A DNA stretch of 64,000 nucleotides from an uncultured Bacteroidales bacterium (GTDB taxonomy: Bacteria > Bacteroidota > Bacteroidia > Bacteroidales > Muribaculaceae): assembly GCA_902792895.1 (NCBI GenBank), contig CADBBK010000001.1, positions 186,001 to 250,000 on the forward strand, given 5' to 3'. The position numbers and the translations under genes were made by a program. The notes beneath the pieces were generated by a model. The model did not search any database. It was given only the letters and a program-made list of their open reading frames with translations, and had not been told where the DNA came from. Below, piece by piece: positions 15,705-25,033 of the stretch (positions are counted from its first letter, which is position 1; each line of letters begins with the position of its first letter).

Positions 15705-16985
15705 ATGAAGAAACCAACAGCTAAAACAGCTAAGAAGGACCTGAGCAAGCCCAATCCTCTGGGCGCAAAAACCAAGAGTTACATCCAAATGGAGGAGCGC
15801 TACGGCGCCCACAACTACCATCCGCTGCCCGTCGTACTGAAGAAGGGTAAGGGCATCTACGTCTGGGACGTAGAGGGCAAGAAGTACTTTGACTTCCTGT
15901 CGGCATACAGCGCCGTTAACCAGGGCCACTGCCATCCCCGCATCGTCAAGGCCCTGAAGGACCAGACCAACAAGCTGTGTCTGACGTCGCGCGCATTCTA
16001 CAACGAGGCATTCTGCGAGTATGAGAAGTTCATGCACTCCTACTTCGGCTATGACAAAGTGCTGCCCATGAACACCGGTGCCGAGGGCGTTGAGACCGCC
16101 CTGAAGCTGGCCCGTCGCTGGGGTGTTGCCAAGAAGGGCATCGCCAACGACAAGGTGAAGATCATCTGCTGCGAGGGCAACTTCCACGGCCGCACGGTGA
16201 CCGTCATCACCATGAGCGACGATCCCAGCAGCTATGCCGACTATGGTCCTCTGACCCCCGGTTTCATCCGTATCCCCTACAATGATCCCAAGGCGCTCGA
16301 GAAAGCGCTCGAGAAATATGGCGACGAGGTTGCCGCCTTCATCGCTGAGCCCATCCAGGGCGAGGCAGGTGTGTTCGTTCCCGACGACGGTTACCTGAAG
16401 AAATGCTTCGACCTGTGCCACAAGCACAACGTGCTGTTCATCGCCGACGAGGTACAGACCGGTATCGCCCGCACGGGTAAGATGCTGTGCTCCCAGCACG
16501 ACGGCATCCGTCCCGACATCGTGATCCTGGGCAAGGCCCTGGGTGGTGGTGTACTGCCCGTATCGGCATGTCTGGCCGACGACGACATCATGCTGAACGT
16601 GAAGCCCGGCGAGCACGGCTCGACCTTCGGTGGCTTCCCGCTGGCAGCCCGCGTAGCCGTTGAGGCTCTGAAGGTGGTTAAGGACGAGAAGCTTGTCCAG
16701 AACGCCGAGAAGATGGGTAAGATCTTCCGCGAGGAGATTGAGAAAATCAACTCACCGTTTATCGTGCAGGTGCGCGGCCGCGGTCTGTTGAACGCCATCG
16801 TTACCAAGCCCGTCGAGGGCAAGACCGCTTGGGACATCTGCCTGAAGCTGCGTGACAACGGTCTGCTGGCTAAGCCGACCCACGACCACATCATCCGCTT
16901 CGCTCCTCCCTTGTGCATCAACAAGGAGGAACTCATGGAGGCCATCGCCATCATCAAGAAGACCTTCGAACAGATGTTCGGATAA
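15705..16985 (+). CDS. rocD: ornithine aminotransferase
   Basis: PLP-dependent transfer of the delta-amino group of ornithine to 2-oxoglutarate, giving glutamate 5-semialdehyde. 426 residues. Class III aminotransferase signatures: [15 protein letters not shown] (123-137), NFHGRT (159-164), the cofactor Asp in ADEVQTGI (247-254) and the Schiff-base Lys in [12 protein letters not shown] (K277). The N-terminal [15 protein letters not shown] is a short basic extension before the usual family start. The next gene, 142 bases on, is glutamate-semialdehyde dehydrogenase, so the two catalyse consecutive steps from ornithine to glutamate. Confidence 0.95.
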   Translation: MKKPTAKTAKKDLSKPNPLGAKTKSYIQMEERYGAHNYHPLPVVLKKGKGIYVWDVEGKKYFDFLSAYSAVNQGHCHPRIVKALKDQTNKLCLTSRAFYNEAFCEYEKFMHSYFGYDKVLPMNTGAEGVETALKLARRWGVAKKGIANDKVKIICCEGNFHGRTVTVITMSDDPSSYADYGPLTPGFIRIPYNDPKALEKALEKYGDEVAAFIAEPIQGEAGVFVPDDGYLKKCFDLCHKHNVLFIADEVQTGIARTGKMLCSQHDGIRPDIVILGKALGGGVLPVSACLADDDIMLNVKPGEHGSTFGGFPLAARVAVEALKVVKDEKLVQNAEKMGKIFREEIEKINSPFIVQVRGRGLLNAIVTKPVEGKTAWDICLKLRDNGLLAKPTHDHIIRFAPPLCINKEELMEAIAIIKKTFEQMFG

Positions 16986-16992
16986 TTCATCA

Positions 16993-17029
16993 TTCAAGTG
17001 TCGCATGCCATTCGCATGCGGCACTTGAA
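16993..17029 (+). terminator. strong hairpin between rocD and pruA
   Basis: 16-bp stem: TTCAAGTG-t-CGCATGC (16993-17008) pairs with GCATGCG-g-CACTTGAA (17014-17029), one T:G wobble and a five-base loop. The following bases (GTTTAGAG) are only weakly T-rich, so it may be a leaky terminator or mRNA stabiliser. Confidence 0.6.
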
Positions 17030-17127
17030 GTTTAGAGATTATAGTTTAGGGGCCAGAGATTCACTACACATCAGGCAACACTAACCACACTTAAAACAAA
17101 AAACATAGAACTTATAACATAAACAAA

Positions 17128-18753
17128 ATGAATAACGCTATTATCAGTTTTCCCCTTCCCGCCAATGAGCCGGTGAAGGCCTATATGCCCGGTTCTCCCG
17201 AGCGCGTTGCCCTCGAGGCCGAACTCGAGCGCCAGAGCAAAATCGTGGTTGACATCCCCATCATCATCGGCGGTAAGGAAATCCGCACCGGTGACACGGG
17301 TACCGTTACCTGCCCCCACGACCACAAGCATGTGCTTGCCACCTACCACAAGGTGACCAAGAAAGAAATCAAAATGGCGATTGACGCTGCCATGAAGGCA
17401 TGGAAAGAGTGGAGCCGCACTCCCTGGACCACCCGCGCCGCTATCGTCATGAAGATGGCCGAGCTGCTCGCCACCAAGTATCGTCCCATCATGAATGCTG
17501 CCACGATGCTGGGCCAGAGCAAGAACTTCTACCAGGCCGAAATCGACTCGGCTTGCGAGACCATCGACTTCTTCCGCTACAACGTGCACTATGCCAGCAA
17601 GATTTACAATATGCAGCCCAAGGATGGTGTCGGTCAGCTGAACCACACCGAGTATCGTCCCCTCGAGGGCTTTATCCTGGCTGTTACCCCGTTCAACTTC
17701 ACCTCTATTGCCAGCAACCTGTGCATGACGCCCGTGCTGATGGGTAACGTGGCCCTGTGGAAGCCCTCCACCACTGCCCTGCTGAGCAACTACTACCTGA
17801 TGCAGCTCTACAAGGAAGCCGGTCTGCCCGACGGCGTCATCAACTTCCTGCCCGGCAGCGGCGCCCTCATCGGCGAGGTTGCCACCGACAGCAAGTACTT
17901 CAGCGGTATCCACTTCACCGGCAGCACCGCAACGTTCAAGAGCCTGTGGAAGCAGGCCAGCCTGAACGTGGACAAGTACATCTCCTACCCCCGTCTCGTG
18001 GGCGAGACCGGTGGCAAGGACTTCATCTTTGTTCATCCCAGTGCCGACAAGAAGGCCGTAGCTACGGCAGCCTTCTGCGGTGCATTTGAGTTCCAGGGCC
18101 AGAAGTGCTCGGCCGCATCGCGCATGTACATCCCCAAGAGCCTGTGGCCCGACGTGCTGAAGGACATCAAGGCCATGTGCAAGGAAGTGAAGATGGGCGA
18201 CGTCATGGATCCCATGAACTTCATCAACGCTGTGATCGACGAGGCATCGTTTGACAAGTGCAAGAGCTATATCGACTATGCCAAGAAGGCCGACGACGCC
18301 AAGATCGTCATCGGAGGCAAGTGCGACAAGAAGAAAGGCTGGTTCGTTGAGCCCACCGTGATCGAGACCACCAACCCGCGCTTCAAGTCGATGGAAGAGG
18401 AAATCTTCGGCCCCGTGCTGACGGTTTACCCCTACGACGACGACAAGGTGAACGAGACCGCCCGTCTGTGTGACGAGACCTCGCCTTACGGTCTGACCGG
18501 TGCTGTTTGGGGCCGTGACCGCCTGGAGGTAGAGAAACTCACCGACAAGCTGTGCTATGCCGCCGGTAACTTCTACATCAACGACAAGCCGACCGGTGCC
18601 GTTGTGGGCATGCAACCCTTCGGTGGCGCCCGTGCCAGCGGTACTAACGACAAGGCTGGTGGCGAGTTCAACCTGATCCGCTGGATCATCCCGCGCGTGA
18701 TCAAGGAGACTCTCGTTCCTCCCACCGACTACCGCTACACCTACATGAAGTAA
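17128..18753 (+). CDS. pruA: L-glutamate gamma-semialdehyde dehydrogenase (1-pyrroline-5-carboxylate dehydrogenase)
   Basis: Oxidises glutamate 5-semialdehyde (in equilibrium with pyrroline-5-carboxylate) to glutamate with NAD+. 541 residues, the size of monofunctional P5CDH (without the PutA proline dehydrogenase part). Aldehyde dehydrogenase hallmarks: TPFNF with the oxyanion Asn (N190), the general-base Glu in VGETGGK (E293) and the nucleophile Cys in EFQGQKCSAASR (C327). The C-terminal MQPFGGARASGTNDK matches the group 4 ALDH/P5CDH signature. Works with the adjacent ornithine aminotransferase. No proline dehydrogenase gene is in the window. Confidence 0.95.
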   Translation: MNNAIISFPLPANEPVKAYMPGSPERVALEAELERQSKIVVDIPIIIGGKEIRTGDTGTVTCPHDHKHVLATYHKVTKKEIKMAIDAAMKAWKEWSRTPWTTRAAIVMKMAELLATKYRPIMNAATMLGQSKNFYQAEIDSACETIDFFRYNVHYASKIYNMQPKDGVGQLNHTEYRPLEGFILAVTPFNFTSIASNLCMTPVLMGNVALWKPSTTALLSNYYLMQLYKEAGLPDGVINFLPGSGALIGEVATDSKYFSGIHFTGSTATFKSLWKQASLNVDKYISYPRLVGETGGKDFIFVHPSADKKAVATAAFCGAFEFQGQKCSAASRMYIPKSLWPDVLKDIKAMCKEVKMGDVMDPMNFINAVIDEASFDKCKSYIDYAKKADDAKIVIGGKCDKKKGWFVEPTVIETTNPRFKSMEEEIFGPVLTVYPYDDDKVNETARLCDETSPYGLTGAVWGRDRLEVEKLTDKLCYAAGNFYINDKPTGAVVGMQPFGGARASGTNDKAGGEFNLIRWIIPRVIKETLVPPTDYRYTYMK

Positions 18754-18829
18754 TCCTTTAGAGGCATCCGCGTTTTTTTCAAACAACTCGAAAAGCCTCC
18801 ATAGCAACTTACACAACTTTGTTTTTGGC

Positions 18830-18868
18830 AACCGCGTTCCATTCCCTGGAATGCGGTTGTCTCTTTAA
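18830..18868 (+). terminator. intrinsic terminator after pruA
   Basis: Perfect 13-bp stem CAACCGCGTTCCA (18830-18842) with TGGAATGCGGTTG (18848-18860), with one C-to-T/G wobble in the middle, followed by TCTCTTT. Confidence 0.75.
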
Positions 18869-19004
18869 GCCCTAGACACAAAACTCTGAACTGCGAGAAA
18901 CACGAGCACAACCACGGATTCCATAGTTTATGTTGTATAAGTTGTTTTCCTTTTCGCCGTTGCGCGCCAGCCCATAAATATTATTATTTTCTGATTTTTT
19001 TCTT

Positions 19005-19033
19005 TTGATTTTGCCATATTTTATGTATTTTTG
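19005..19033 (+). promoter_or_regulatory. Bacteroidetes-type promoter for the BspA-like gene
   Basis: TTG (19005-19007) and TATTTTTG (19026-19033) with an 18-base spacer, 40 bases upstream of the ATG. Confidence 0.55.
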
Positions 19034-19073
19034 CGACAAAATAGCATTATTAACCAAATAAGACCCTTGGATT

Positions 19074-21806
19074 ATGAATAAAACACTACTTTTCAGACTT
19101 TTCGTCCTGGCGGCGGCCATGATGTGCGCCCTCGGTACAAACGCTGCCGAGGCCTATGCGTGCTACACGACGTCGAACACGACGCTGACGTTCTACTACG
19201 ACAACTACCGCAGCAGTCGCACGGGCACGACCTATGACCTGAACACGGGCGCCACCGATACCGGTTGGGACACCGACGGTATCAATGTCAGCGTGACCAA
19301 GGTTGTCTTTGACCCGTCGTTTGCTGGTGCCCGCCCGACGTCCACCTACGATTGGTTCTACGAAATGTGGAACCTTGAATCCATCACGGGCATGAGTTAC
19401 CTGAACACCAGTGAGGTGACCAATATGGGGTATATGTTCCCAAGCTGTTCTAAATTGACGAGCCTTGACCTGAGCAGTTTCAACACATCCAAGGTGACCG
19501 ATATGAGATACATGTTCTATGGCTGCAGAAATCTGCGGACCATCTACGTGGGCAGTGGCTGGAGCACAGCGGCTGTGACGGGCTCCGCAAATATGTTCTA
19601 TAACTGCACCAGCCTGGTAGGCGGCCAGGGCACGACCTATGATGACAACCACATTGACAAGGCCTATGCCCACATCGACGGCGGCACGAGCAACCCCGGT
19701 TACTTCACCGAGTGGAAAGAGGCTTATGCCTGCTACACGCCGTCGAACACGACGCTGACGTTCTACTATGACAACCAGCGCAGCAGCCGCCCGGGCACGA
19801 CCTACAACCTGAACACGGGATCCACTTATCCCGCTTGGAAAACTGACGGCACCAATGCCAATGTGACCAAAGTGGTCTTTAACTCCTCGTTTGCCGACGC
19901 CCGTCCGACAACCACCGGCAGTTGGTTCCAAAATATGGAAAATCTACAGTCCATTACGGGCATGAACTACCTGAACACTAGCGAGGTGACCTATATGGCT
20001 TATATGTTCTTTAATTGCTCTGGTTTGACGGGCATTGACTTGAGTCATTTCAACACCTCCCGTGTGACCACTATGCGTACCATGTTCGGCAGTTGCCAGG
20101 CATTGGAGAGTCTAGACCTGAGCAGTTTCAACACTTCCCAGGTGACCAATATGGAATACCTGTTCTCCAACTGCACCAATCTGCGAACCATCTATGCTGC
20201 TAGTGGCTGGAGCACCGCTGCTGTGACGTATTCTTCAAATATGTTCGAGGGTTGCACGAGTCTGGTGGGCGGCCAGGGCACGACCTGGAGTTCATCCAAC
20301 CCGAAAGACAAGACCTACGCCCACATTGACGGCGGCACGAGCAACCCCGGTTACTTCACCGAGTGGAAAGAGGCTTATGCCTGCTACACGCCGTCGAACA
20401 CGACGCTGACGTTCTACTACGACAACCAGCGCAGCAGTCGCACGGGCACGACCTATGACCTGAACACGGGATTCACCTATCCCGCATGGTACACCGACGG
20501 CACTATTGCCAGTGTGACCAAGGTGGTCTTTGACCCCTCGTTCGCTATTACCCGCCCGAATACCACCTACGGTTGGTTCTATAGCATGCAGAATCTTAAA
20601 TCCATCACGGGCCTGAGTTACCTGAACACCAGCGATGTGACCAATATGGGCTATATGTTCTATGGCTGCTCGGAGTTGACGAACCTTGACCTGAGCAACT
20701 TCAACACATCCCAGGTGACCTATATGGGCTACATGTTCTTTAACTGCCGCAACCTGCAGACCATCTATGTGGGCGATGGCTGGAGCACCGCGGCTGTGAC
20801 CTCATCGACCTACATGTTCTTTGGCTGCACCAGCCTGGTGGGCGGCCAGGGCACGACCTGGAGTTCATCCAACCCGAAAGACAAGGCCTACGCCCACATC
20901 GACGGCGGTCCCAGCAACCCGGGCTACTTCACCGCCGAGGGCCAACAGCCATGGACAGCTCCCGAGCCCTATGCCTGCTACACGCCCGAGAACACGACGC
21001 TGACGTTCTACTACGATGGCCTGCGCAGCAGTCGCCCGGGCACGACCTACGACATGAATACGGGTATTAATTTTCCTGATTGGCAAATCGACCATACCAA
21101 TGGCAGTGTGACCCATGTAGTCTTTGACCCTTCGTTCGCCAATGCCCGCCCAAGGACGACCTCTGCATGGTTCTATGAGATGTCAAAGCTTAAATCCATC
21201 ACCGACCTCCACTACCTGAACACCGATTCGGTAACCTACATGGGGGCCATGTTCTCCCGCTGTTTTGCGCTGGAGAACGTGGACTTGAGCAATTTCAACA
21301 CCGACAACGTGACGAGCATGACTCAGATGTTCTTCTACTGCGCCAGCTTGTCGAGCCTGGACTTGGGCAGTTTTAATACCGCCAAGGTGGCCAACATGAA
21401 CAGAATGTTCTACGCCTGCCAGAATCTGCAAACCATCTACGTGGGCAATGGTTGGAGCACCGACGCCGTGACCACCTCCATCGAGATGCTCAATGCCTGC
21501 ACCAGCCTTGTGGGCGGCATGGGCACGACCTACGACGAATCCAACCCGAAGGACAAGACCTATGCCCACATCGACGGCGGTCCCAGCAACCCGGGCTATT
21601 TCACCGACAAGAATGCCGGCCAGCGTGGTGACGTGGACGGTGACGGCGACGTGAGCATCAGCGATGTGAGCCTGCTGATCGACTACCTGCTGAGCGGCAG
21701 TGCCACGGACTTCAACTTGGCGGGAGCCGATGCTGACCAAGACGGTGAAGTGGGCATCGCCGACGCGAGCGCCATCATCGACTACCTGCTCTCCAGCAGC
21801 TGGTAA
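19074..21806 (+). CDS. BspA-like (DUF285) surface protein with four long tandem modules and C-terminal dockerin-like module
   Basis: 910-residue secreted protein. Signal peptide 1-25. Four tandem modules of about 190-217 residues start at residues 26, 216, 433 and 631. Each opens with EAYACYTPSNTTLTFYYDN or a close variant. Each then carries DUF285/BspA-type leucine-rich units (LNTSEVTNMGYMFPSCSKLT, LDLSSFNTSKVTDMRYMFYG) and ends with YAHIDGGTSNPGYFT. The C-terminus is a dockerin-like pair of loops (GDVDGDGDVSISDV and GADADQDGEVGIADA). DUF285 repeats occur in adhesins that bind host matrix and other bacteria; the ligand here is unknown. The esterase gene follows after 39 bases. Confidence 0.9.
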   Translation: MNKTLLFRLFVLAAAMMCALGTNAAEAYACYTTSNTTLTFYYDNYRSSRTGTTYDLNTGATDTGWDTDGINVSVTKVVFDPSFAGARPTSTYDWFYEMWNLESITGMSYLNTSEVTNMGYMFPSCSKLTSLDLSSFNTSKVTDMRYMFYGCRNLRTIYVGSGWSTAAVTGSANMFYNCTSLVGGQGTTYDDNHIDKAYAHIDGGTSNPGYFTEWKEAYACYTPSNTTLTFYYDNQRSSRPGTTYNLNTGSTYPAWKTDGTNANVTKVVFNSSFADARPTTTGSWFQNMENLQSITGMNYLNTSEVTYMAYMFFNCSGLTGIDLSHFNTSRVTTMRTMFGSCQALESLDLSSFNTSQVTNMEYLFSNCTNLRTIYAASGWSTAAVTYSSNMFEGCTSLVGGQGTTWSSSNPKDKTYAHIDGGTSNPGYFTEWKEAYACYTPSNTTLTFYYDNQRSSRTGTTYDLNTGFTYPAWYTDGTIASVTKVVFDPSFAITRPNTTYGWFYSMQNLKSITGLSYLNTSDVTNMGYMFYGCSELTNLDLSNFNTSQVTYMGYMFFNCRNLQTIYVGDGWSTAAVTSSTYMFFGCTSLVGGQGTTWSSSNPKDKAYAHIDGGPSNPGYFTAEGQQPWTAPEPYACYTPENTTLTFYYDGLRSSRPGTTYDMNTGINFPDWQIDHTNGSVTHVVFDPSFANARPRTTSAWFYEMSKLKSITDLHYLNTDSVTYMGAMFSRCFALENVDLSNFNTDNVTSMTQMFFYCASLSSLDLGSFNTAKVANMNRMFYACQNLQTIYVGNGWSTDAVTTSIEMLNACTSLVGGMGTTYDESNPKDKTYAHIDGGPSNPGYFTDKNAGQRGDVDGDGDVSISDVSLLIDYLLSGSATDFNLAGADADQDGEVGIADASAIIDYLLSSSW
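19149..21611 (+). repeat. four in-frame tandem DNA repeats inside the BspA-like gene
   Basis: Units at about 19149-19718, 19719-20369, 20370-20963 and 20964-21611. Long stretches are near identical at DNA level, for example the module openings around the coding of NTTLTFYYDN and the module ends around AHIDGG. Units 2 and 3 look closest to each other. Such arrays can gain or lose units by recombination. Confidence 0.85.
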
Positions 21807-21845
21807 ACCTCACCGTAAGACAGGATATACATTGAGCTACGATTT

Positions 21846-22667
21846 ATGAAAAGTACAACCAGATTTTCAATATTGCTAATCCTCACTGCCTGGTGTGCGG
21901 GTGCGCTTGCTCAATCCTACAGGCAAGCCAACGACATCTCCTATACCAGCAAGACCGATGCCTACTCGCTTGAACGGCTGAAGCTAGACATTTACTACCC
22001 TGAAGGAGTGTCAGACCGCCCCGTTGTCGTGTGGTTCCACGGTGGCGGCCTGGAAGGCGGCAACAAGGAGATTCCTGCACAACTGCGCGAGAAGGATCTC
22101 GTGGTGGTCGGCGCCAATTACAGACTGCTGCCACGGGTGACCGTCAGGGAAACGCTCGATGACGCCGCCGAGGCCGTGGCCTGGGTGTTCAGGCACATTC
22201 AGGAATACGGAGGCGACCCTCACAAGATTGTCGTTACCGGCCACTCGGCAGGAGGCTACTTATCGATGATGCTATGCTTGGACAAAGAGTGGCTCAAGAC
22301 CTACGATGTGGATGCCGACAATGTGATGATGTATGTCCCGTTCAGCGGCCAGGCCATCACCCACTACAACGTGCGCAAGATGCAGGGCATCCCGCCGCTG
22401 CAGGCTACCATCGACGAGTATGCACCGCTCTACTGGGTGCGCGGCGACTGCCCCCCGCTGGTGCTGATATGCGGTGACAGGGAACTGGAACTCTTTGGCC
22501 GCTATGACGAGAACCAGTATCTCGCACGCATGATGAAACTGGCAGGACACCATCAGACCTACCTCTACGAGATTGACGGACACGGGCATGGCGGCATGGT
22601 CGCCCCGGGCTTCCACATCCTCGAGACACACCTGCGCCAGATGCTTGGCCAGCCGGTCGATCCATAG
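21846..22667 (+). CDS. secreted alpha/beta-hydrolase (BD-FAE-like carboxylesterase)
   Basis: 273 residues with a signal peptide (1-22). Oxyanion motif HGGG (65-68), nucleophile elbow GHSAGG (132-137, Ser134), a probable acidic residue in LICGDRELELF, and the catalytic His in EIDGHGHGGM near the C-terminus: a complete hormone-sensitive-lipase/BD-FAE-type triad. Likely removes acetyl, feruloyl or other short acyl groups from glycans or peptides outside the cytoplasm; the substrate cannot be deduced. Close spacing (39 bases) suggests co-transcription with the BspA-like gene. Confidence 0.85.
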   Translation: MKSTTRFSILLILTAWCAGALAQSYRQANDISYTSKTDAYSLERLKLDIYYPEGVSDRPVVVWFHGGGLEGGNKEIPAQLREKDLVVVGANYRLLPRVTVRETLDDAAEAVAWVFRHIQEYGGDPHKIVVTGHSAGGYLSMMLCLDKEWLKTYDVDADNVMMYVPFSGQAITHYNVRKMQGIPPLQATIDEYAPLYWVRGDCPPLVLICGDRELELFGRYDENQYLARMMKLAGHHQTYLYEIDGHGHGGMVAPGFHILETHLRQMLGQPVDP

Positions 22668-22830
22668 TACGGTGCTATCATAGGCCAAAACGCTCAAACG
22701 ATTGATCACATCACATGCATGAAATGGAAACACTAGATATTGTGCTTCCATTTCATGTTTTATTTGCTATTATATTGCAAATTATCGAGAAAATATGCCA
22801 TTTTCGTGTTTACAGCCACAGAAAAATTGC

Positions 22831-22838
22831 TAAATTTG
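22831..22838 (+). promoter_or_regulatory. -7 box for the second leucine-rich surface protein
   Basis: TAAATTTG matches TAnnTTTG, 50 bases upstream of the ATG at 22888. Confidence 0.45.
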
Positions 22839-22887
22839 CACAAATTGCTTTGTAACGATAATATTCATTCCAAAATAACTACTGCTT

Positions 22888-24843
22888 ATGACAACAAAAA
22901 TTCTCAATTTCAAAGCATTGACTACCACGTTAGTCTGCTTGGCGTGTGCCTTGGGTGCCGGCGCCTATGACTTCTATTCAAACGGTTTCTATTACAACAT
23001 CAAGGAGAACAATACTGTCGAAGTCACCTACCAGAGCACTAATGGTACCGACACCTACACCGGGGTTATCTCCATCCCGCGTCAAGTGACTTACAACGGC
23101 ACGACCTATCAGGTGGACAAAATCGGCTATAACGCTTTCTCGATGAGCGCACTCGTCGAAGTGGTTATTCCCGATAACATCACTTTTATCGGTGCTAATG
23201 CTTTCCGCTTGTGCGGCTCTCTTGAAAAGGTGACCATGACCGATGCTGTCACGACAATAGGATACCAAGCCTTTGCGGCATGCCAAAAGTTGAGGGAGAT
23301 CAACCTCTCGGAAAATCTTGAAGTGATACCAATCGGTTGTTTCTCCTGGTGCGACTCGCTGAAGACAATCACCCTGCCCCACTCGCTGAAAAGCATCGAG
23401 AGAGAAGGCTTCAGGGGAACCAAGAATCTGAAGACCATCATCTGCAAGGCATGGGATAGACCCACATGGGAAAATGAGGATGTATTTGACGCCGAAGTCA
23501 AAGCAAACACCACGCTGCTAGTGCCCCCAACTTATATTGCCAGCTATAAAGGCAAAGCCCCATGGAGCAGTTTCAGCAAAATCAAGGCACTCGCCTATGA
23601 CATCGATAAAAACGGGTTGTACTACATCACCAACGACAGGGGCACGATGGATGTCACCTACAAGGACACCAACTACAACTCCTATAGCGGCAATGTGTAC
23701 ATTCCGGGTACCATCACCCTACCTGAGGGCACCTTTGACGTGGAGGGCATCGGCACGCTCGCCTTTTTTGCCTGCAGGGACGTGACGTCGGTCAACTTTG
23801 GTTCAAATAAACTCAAGACCATCGGCGACCGCTCGTTCATGGCCTGCTACGGTCTTACCGGCATCTCGATTCCAAGTAATGTCGAAACCATTGATAATAA
23901 CGCCTTCACCAACTGCACATCACTGCGCAACATCACCCTCAGGGAGGGCCTCAAGACCATCGGCAGCCAGGCTCTGTCAAGTACAGCGCTCACCCAAATC
24001 ACGCTGCCTGCATCGCTCGAGTCCATCAACGGCAGTTCGCTCTCGTGCTGCACTAGCCTGACCACCATCAATGTGAGTTCCGGCAGTCCCTACTACACCA
24101 GCAGGGACGGCGTGCTCTATACCAGCGACGGCAAGATGCTGATGACCTATCCAGCAGGCAAGAGCGGCACTTCTTACACTGTACTGGACGGCACCGAGGT
24201 GATTGCCAACAACGCCTTTGACCGAGCCCGATCGCTCACCGAGATAGTTTTGCCAAGCTCACTCAAGGAAGTGCAGACAGCTGCCTTCCGTGAGTGTAAT
24301 GCCTTGCAGCAGATGCTCTTCCCATGGGGCGTGACACGTATCGGCAACAGCGCCATGGACAACTGCAACACGATGACCGAAGTGGTCCTGCCCAGTACCC
24401 TCAATTTCATCGGGTACAATGCCTTCAACCGCTGCTCAAGCCTGACTAACATCTATGTGAAAGCCACAGCACCACCCTTCTGCGACACCTATGAGTGGTA
24501 TGACTATGACTGGGATGAAGATGTCATCGAATATGCATTTACCTATCAGCAGTTCCGCAACGCCAACCTCTATGTGCCGACAGGAGCTGTGGAGATGTAC
24601 CGAGTGAACAGTACATGGGACCAATTTGTCCACATCTACGGCATCGATTATGATCCTGAATTCATCCCTGGTGACGCTGACGGTGACGGAGAAGTAGGCA
24701 TCGCTGATGCCACAGCACTCATCGACTACCTGCTGGGAACCATCACAGCTATCGATATCAATGCCGCCGATCTCGACAGCGACGGAGACATCAGCATCAG
24801 CGATGTATCGGCACTTATCGACATGCTGCTAAACAGCGACTAG
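22888..24843 (+). CDS. BspA-type LRR_5 surface protein with C-terminal dockerin-like module
   Basis: 651 residues. Signal peptide about 1-26. Two leucine-rich blocks of the LRR_5 (BspA/TpLRR) type, at about 70-215 and 280-550, with units such as IPDNITFIGANAFRLCGSLE and LPSSLKEVQTAAFRECNAL. Each is preceded by a short beta region with the DVTYKDTNYNSYSG-like motif. The last about 60 residues form a dockerin-like pair (GDADGDGEVGIADAT and ADLDSDGDISISDVS). A different repeat family (LRR_5) from the DUF285 protein upstream, but with the same C-terminal tag. Probably an adhesin or scaffold at the cell surface; the ligand is unknown. Confidence 0.9.
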   Translation: MTTKILNFKALTTTLVCLACALGAGAYDFYSNGFYYNIKENNTVEVTYQSTNGTDTYTGVISIPRQVTYNGTTYQVDKIGYNAFSMSALVEVVIPDNITFIGANAFRLCGSLEKVTMTDAVTTIGYQAFAACQKLREINLSENLEVIPIGCFSWCDSLKTITLPHSLKSIEREGFRGTKNLKTIICKAWDRPTWENEDVFDAEVKANTTLLVPPTYIASYKGKAPWSSFSKIKALAYDIDKNGLYYITNDRGTMDVTYKDTNYNSYSGNVYIPGTITLPEGTFDVEGIGTLAFFACRDVTSVNFGSNKLKTIGDRSFMACYGLTGISIPSNVETIDNNAFTNCTSLRNITLREGLKTIGSQALSSTALTQITLPASLESINGSSLSCCTSLTTINVSSGSPYYTSRDGVLYTSDGKMLMTYPAGKSGTSYTVLDGTEVIANNAFDRARSLTEIVLPSSLKEVQTAAFRECNALQQMLFPWGVTRIGNSAMDNCNTMTEVVLPSTLNFIGYNAFNRCSSLTNIYVKATAPPFCDTYEWYDYDWDEDVIEYAFTYQQFRNANLYVPTGAVEMYRVNSTWDQFVHIYGIDYDPEFIPGDADGDGEVGIADATALIDYLLGTITAIDINAADLDSDGDISISDVSALIDMLLNSD

Positions 24844-24857
24844 TAGGAACCCATAAC

Positions 24858-24914
24858 ACACCAACAAGAACAAGGCGCATTCCTCATCGGCTGAGGGGTG
24901 CGCCTTGTTGGTGT
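24858..24914 (+). terminator. long hairpin after the LRR_5 gene
   Basis: ACACCAA (24858-24864) pairs with TTGGTGT (24908-24914); CAAGGCGCA (24871-24879) with TGCGCCTTG (24899-24907); CCTCA (24882-24886) with TGAGG (24892-24896). A six-base bulge lies on the left arm. No T-run follows (CAAAAG), so termination strength is uncertain. Confidence 0.55.
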
Positions 24915-24971
24915 CAAAAGAAAGTATCGGGTGGCACCTATTGGAAAAAGGCGCGAAAAACGCACTTGTTG

Positions 24972-25002
24972 TTGGCGCTTACGATAATAATGTGTAATTT
25001 TG
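24972..25002 (+). promoter_or_regulatory. Bacteroidetes-type promoter for rlmN
   Basis: TTG (24972-24974) and TAATTTTG (24995-25002), 20-base spacer, 31 bases before the ATG. Confidence 0.6.
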
Positions 25003-25033
25003 TGGTTTAAACATCATTTAAAGGTATCTAGAC

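Larger units (their letters stand above)
18754..19073 (+). other. 320-base gap: pruA terminator and promoter of the BspA-like gene
   Basis: Holds the hairpin at 18830-18860 and the promoter at 19005-19033. The rest is AT-rich, with no coding potential I can support. Confidence 0.6.

Noticed and set aside
15693..16616. A 307-codon minus-strand frame opposite rocD
   Set aside because: Shadow of the aminotransferase; no motif.
17071..18831. A very long open frame (586 codons) on the minus strand opposite pruA
   Set aside because: It mirrors the pruA codon pattern, its product has no recognisable motif and low-complexity Val/His/Gly composition, and pruA has all catalytic residues.
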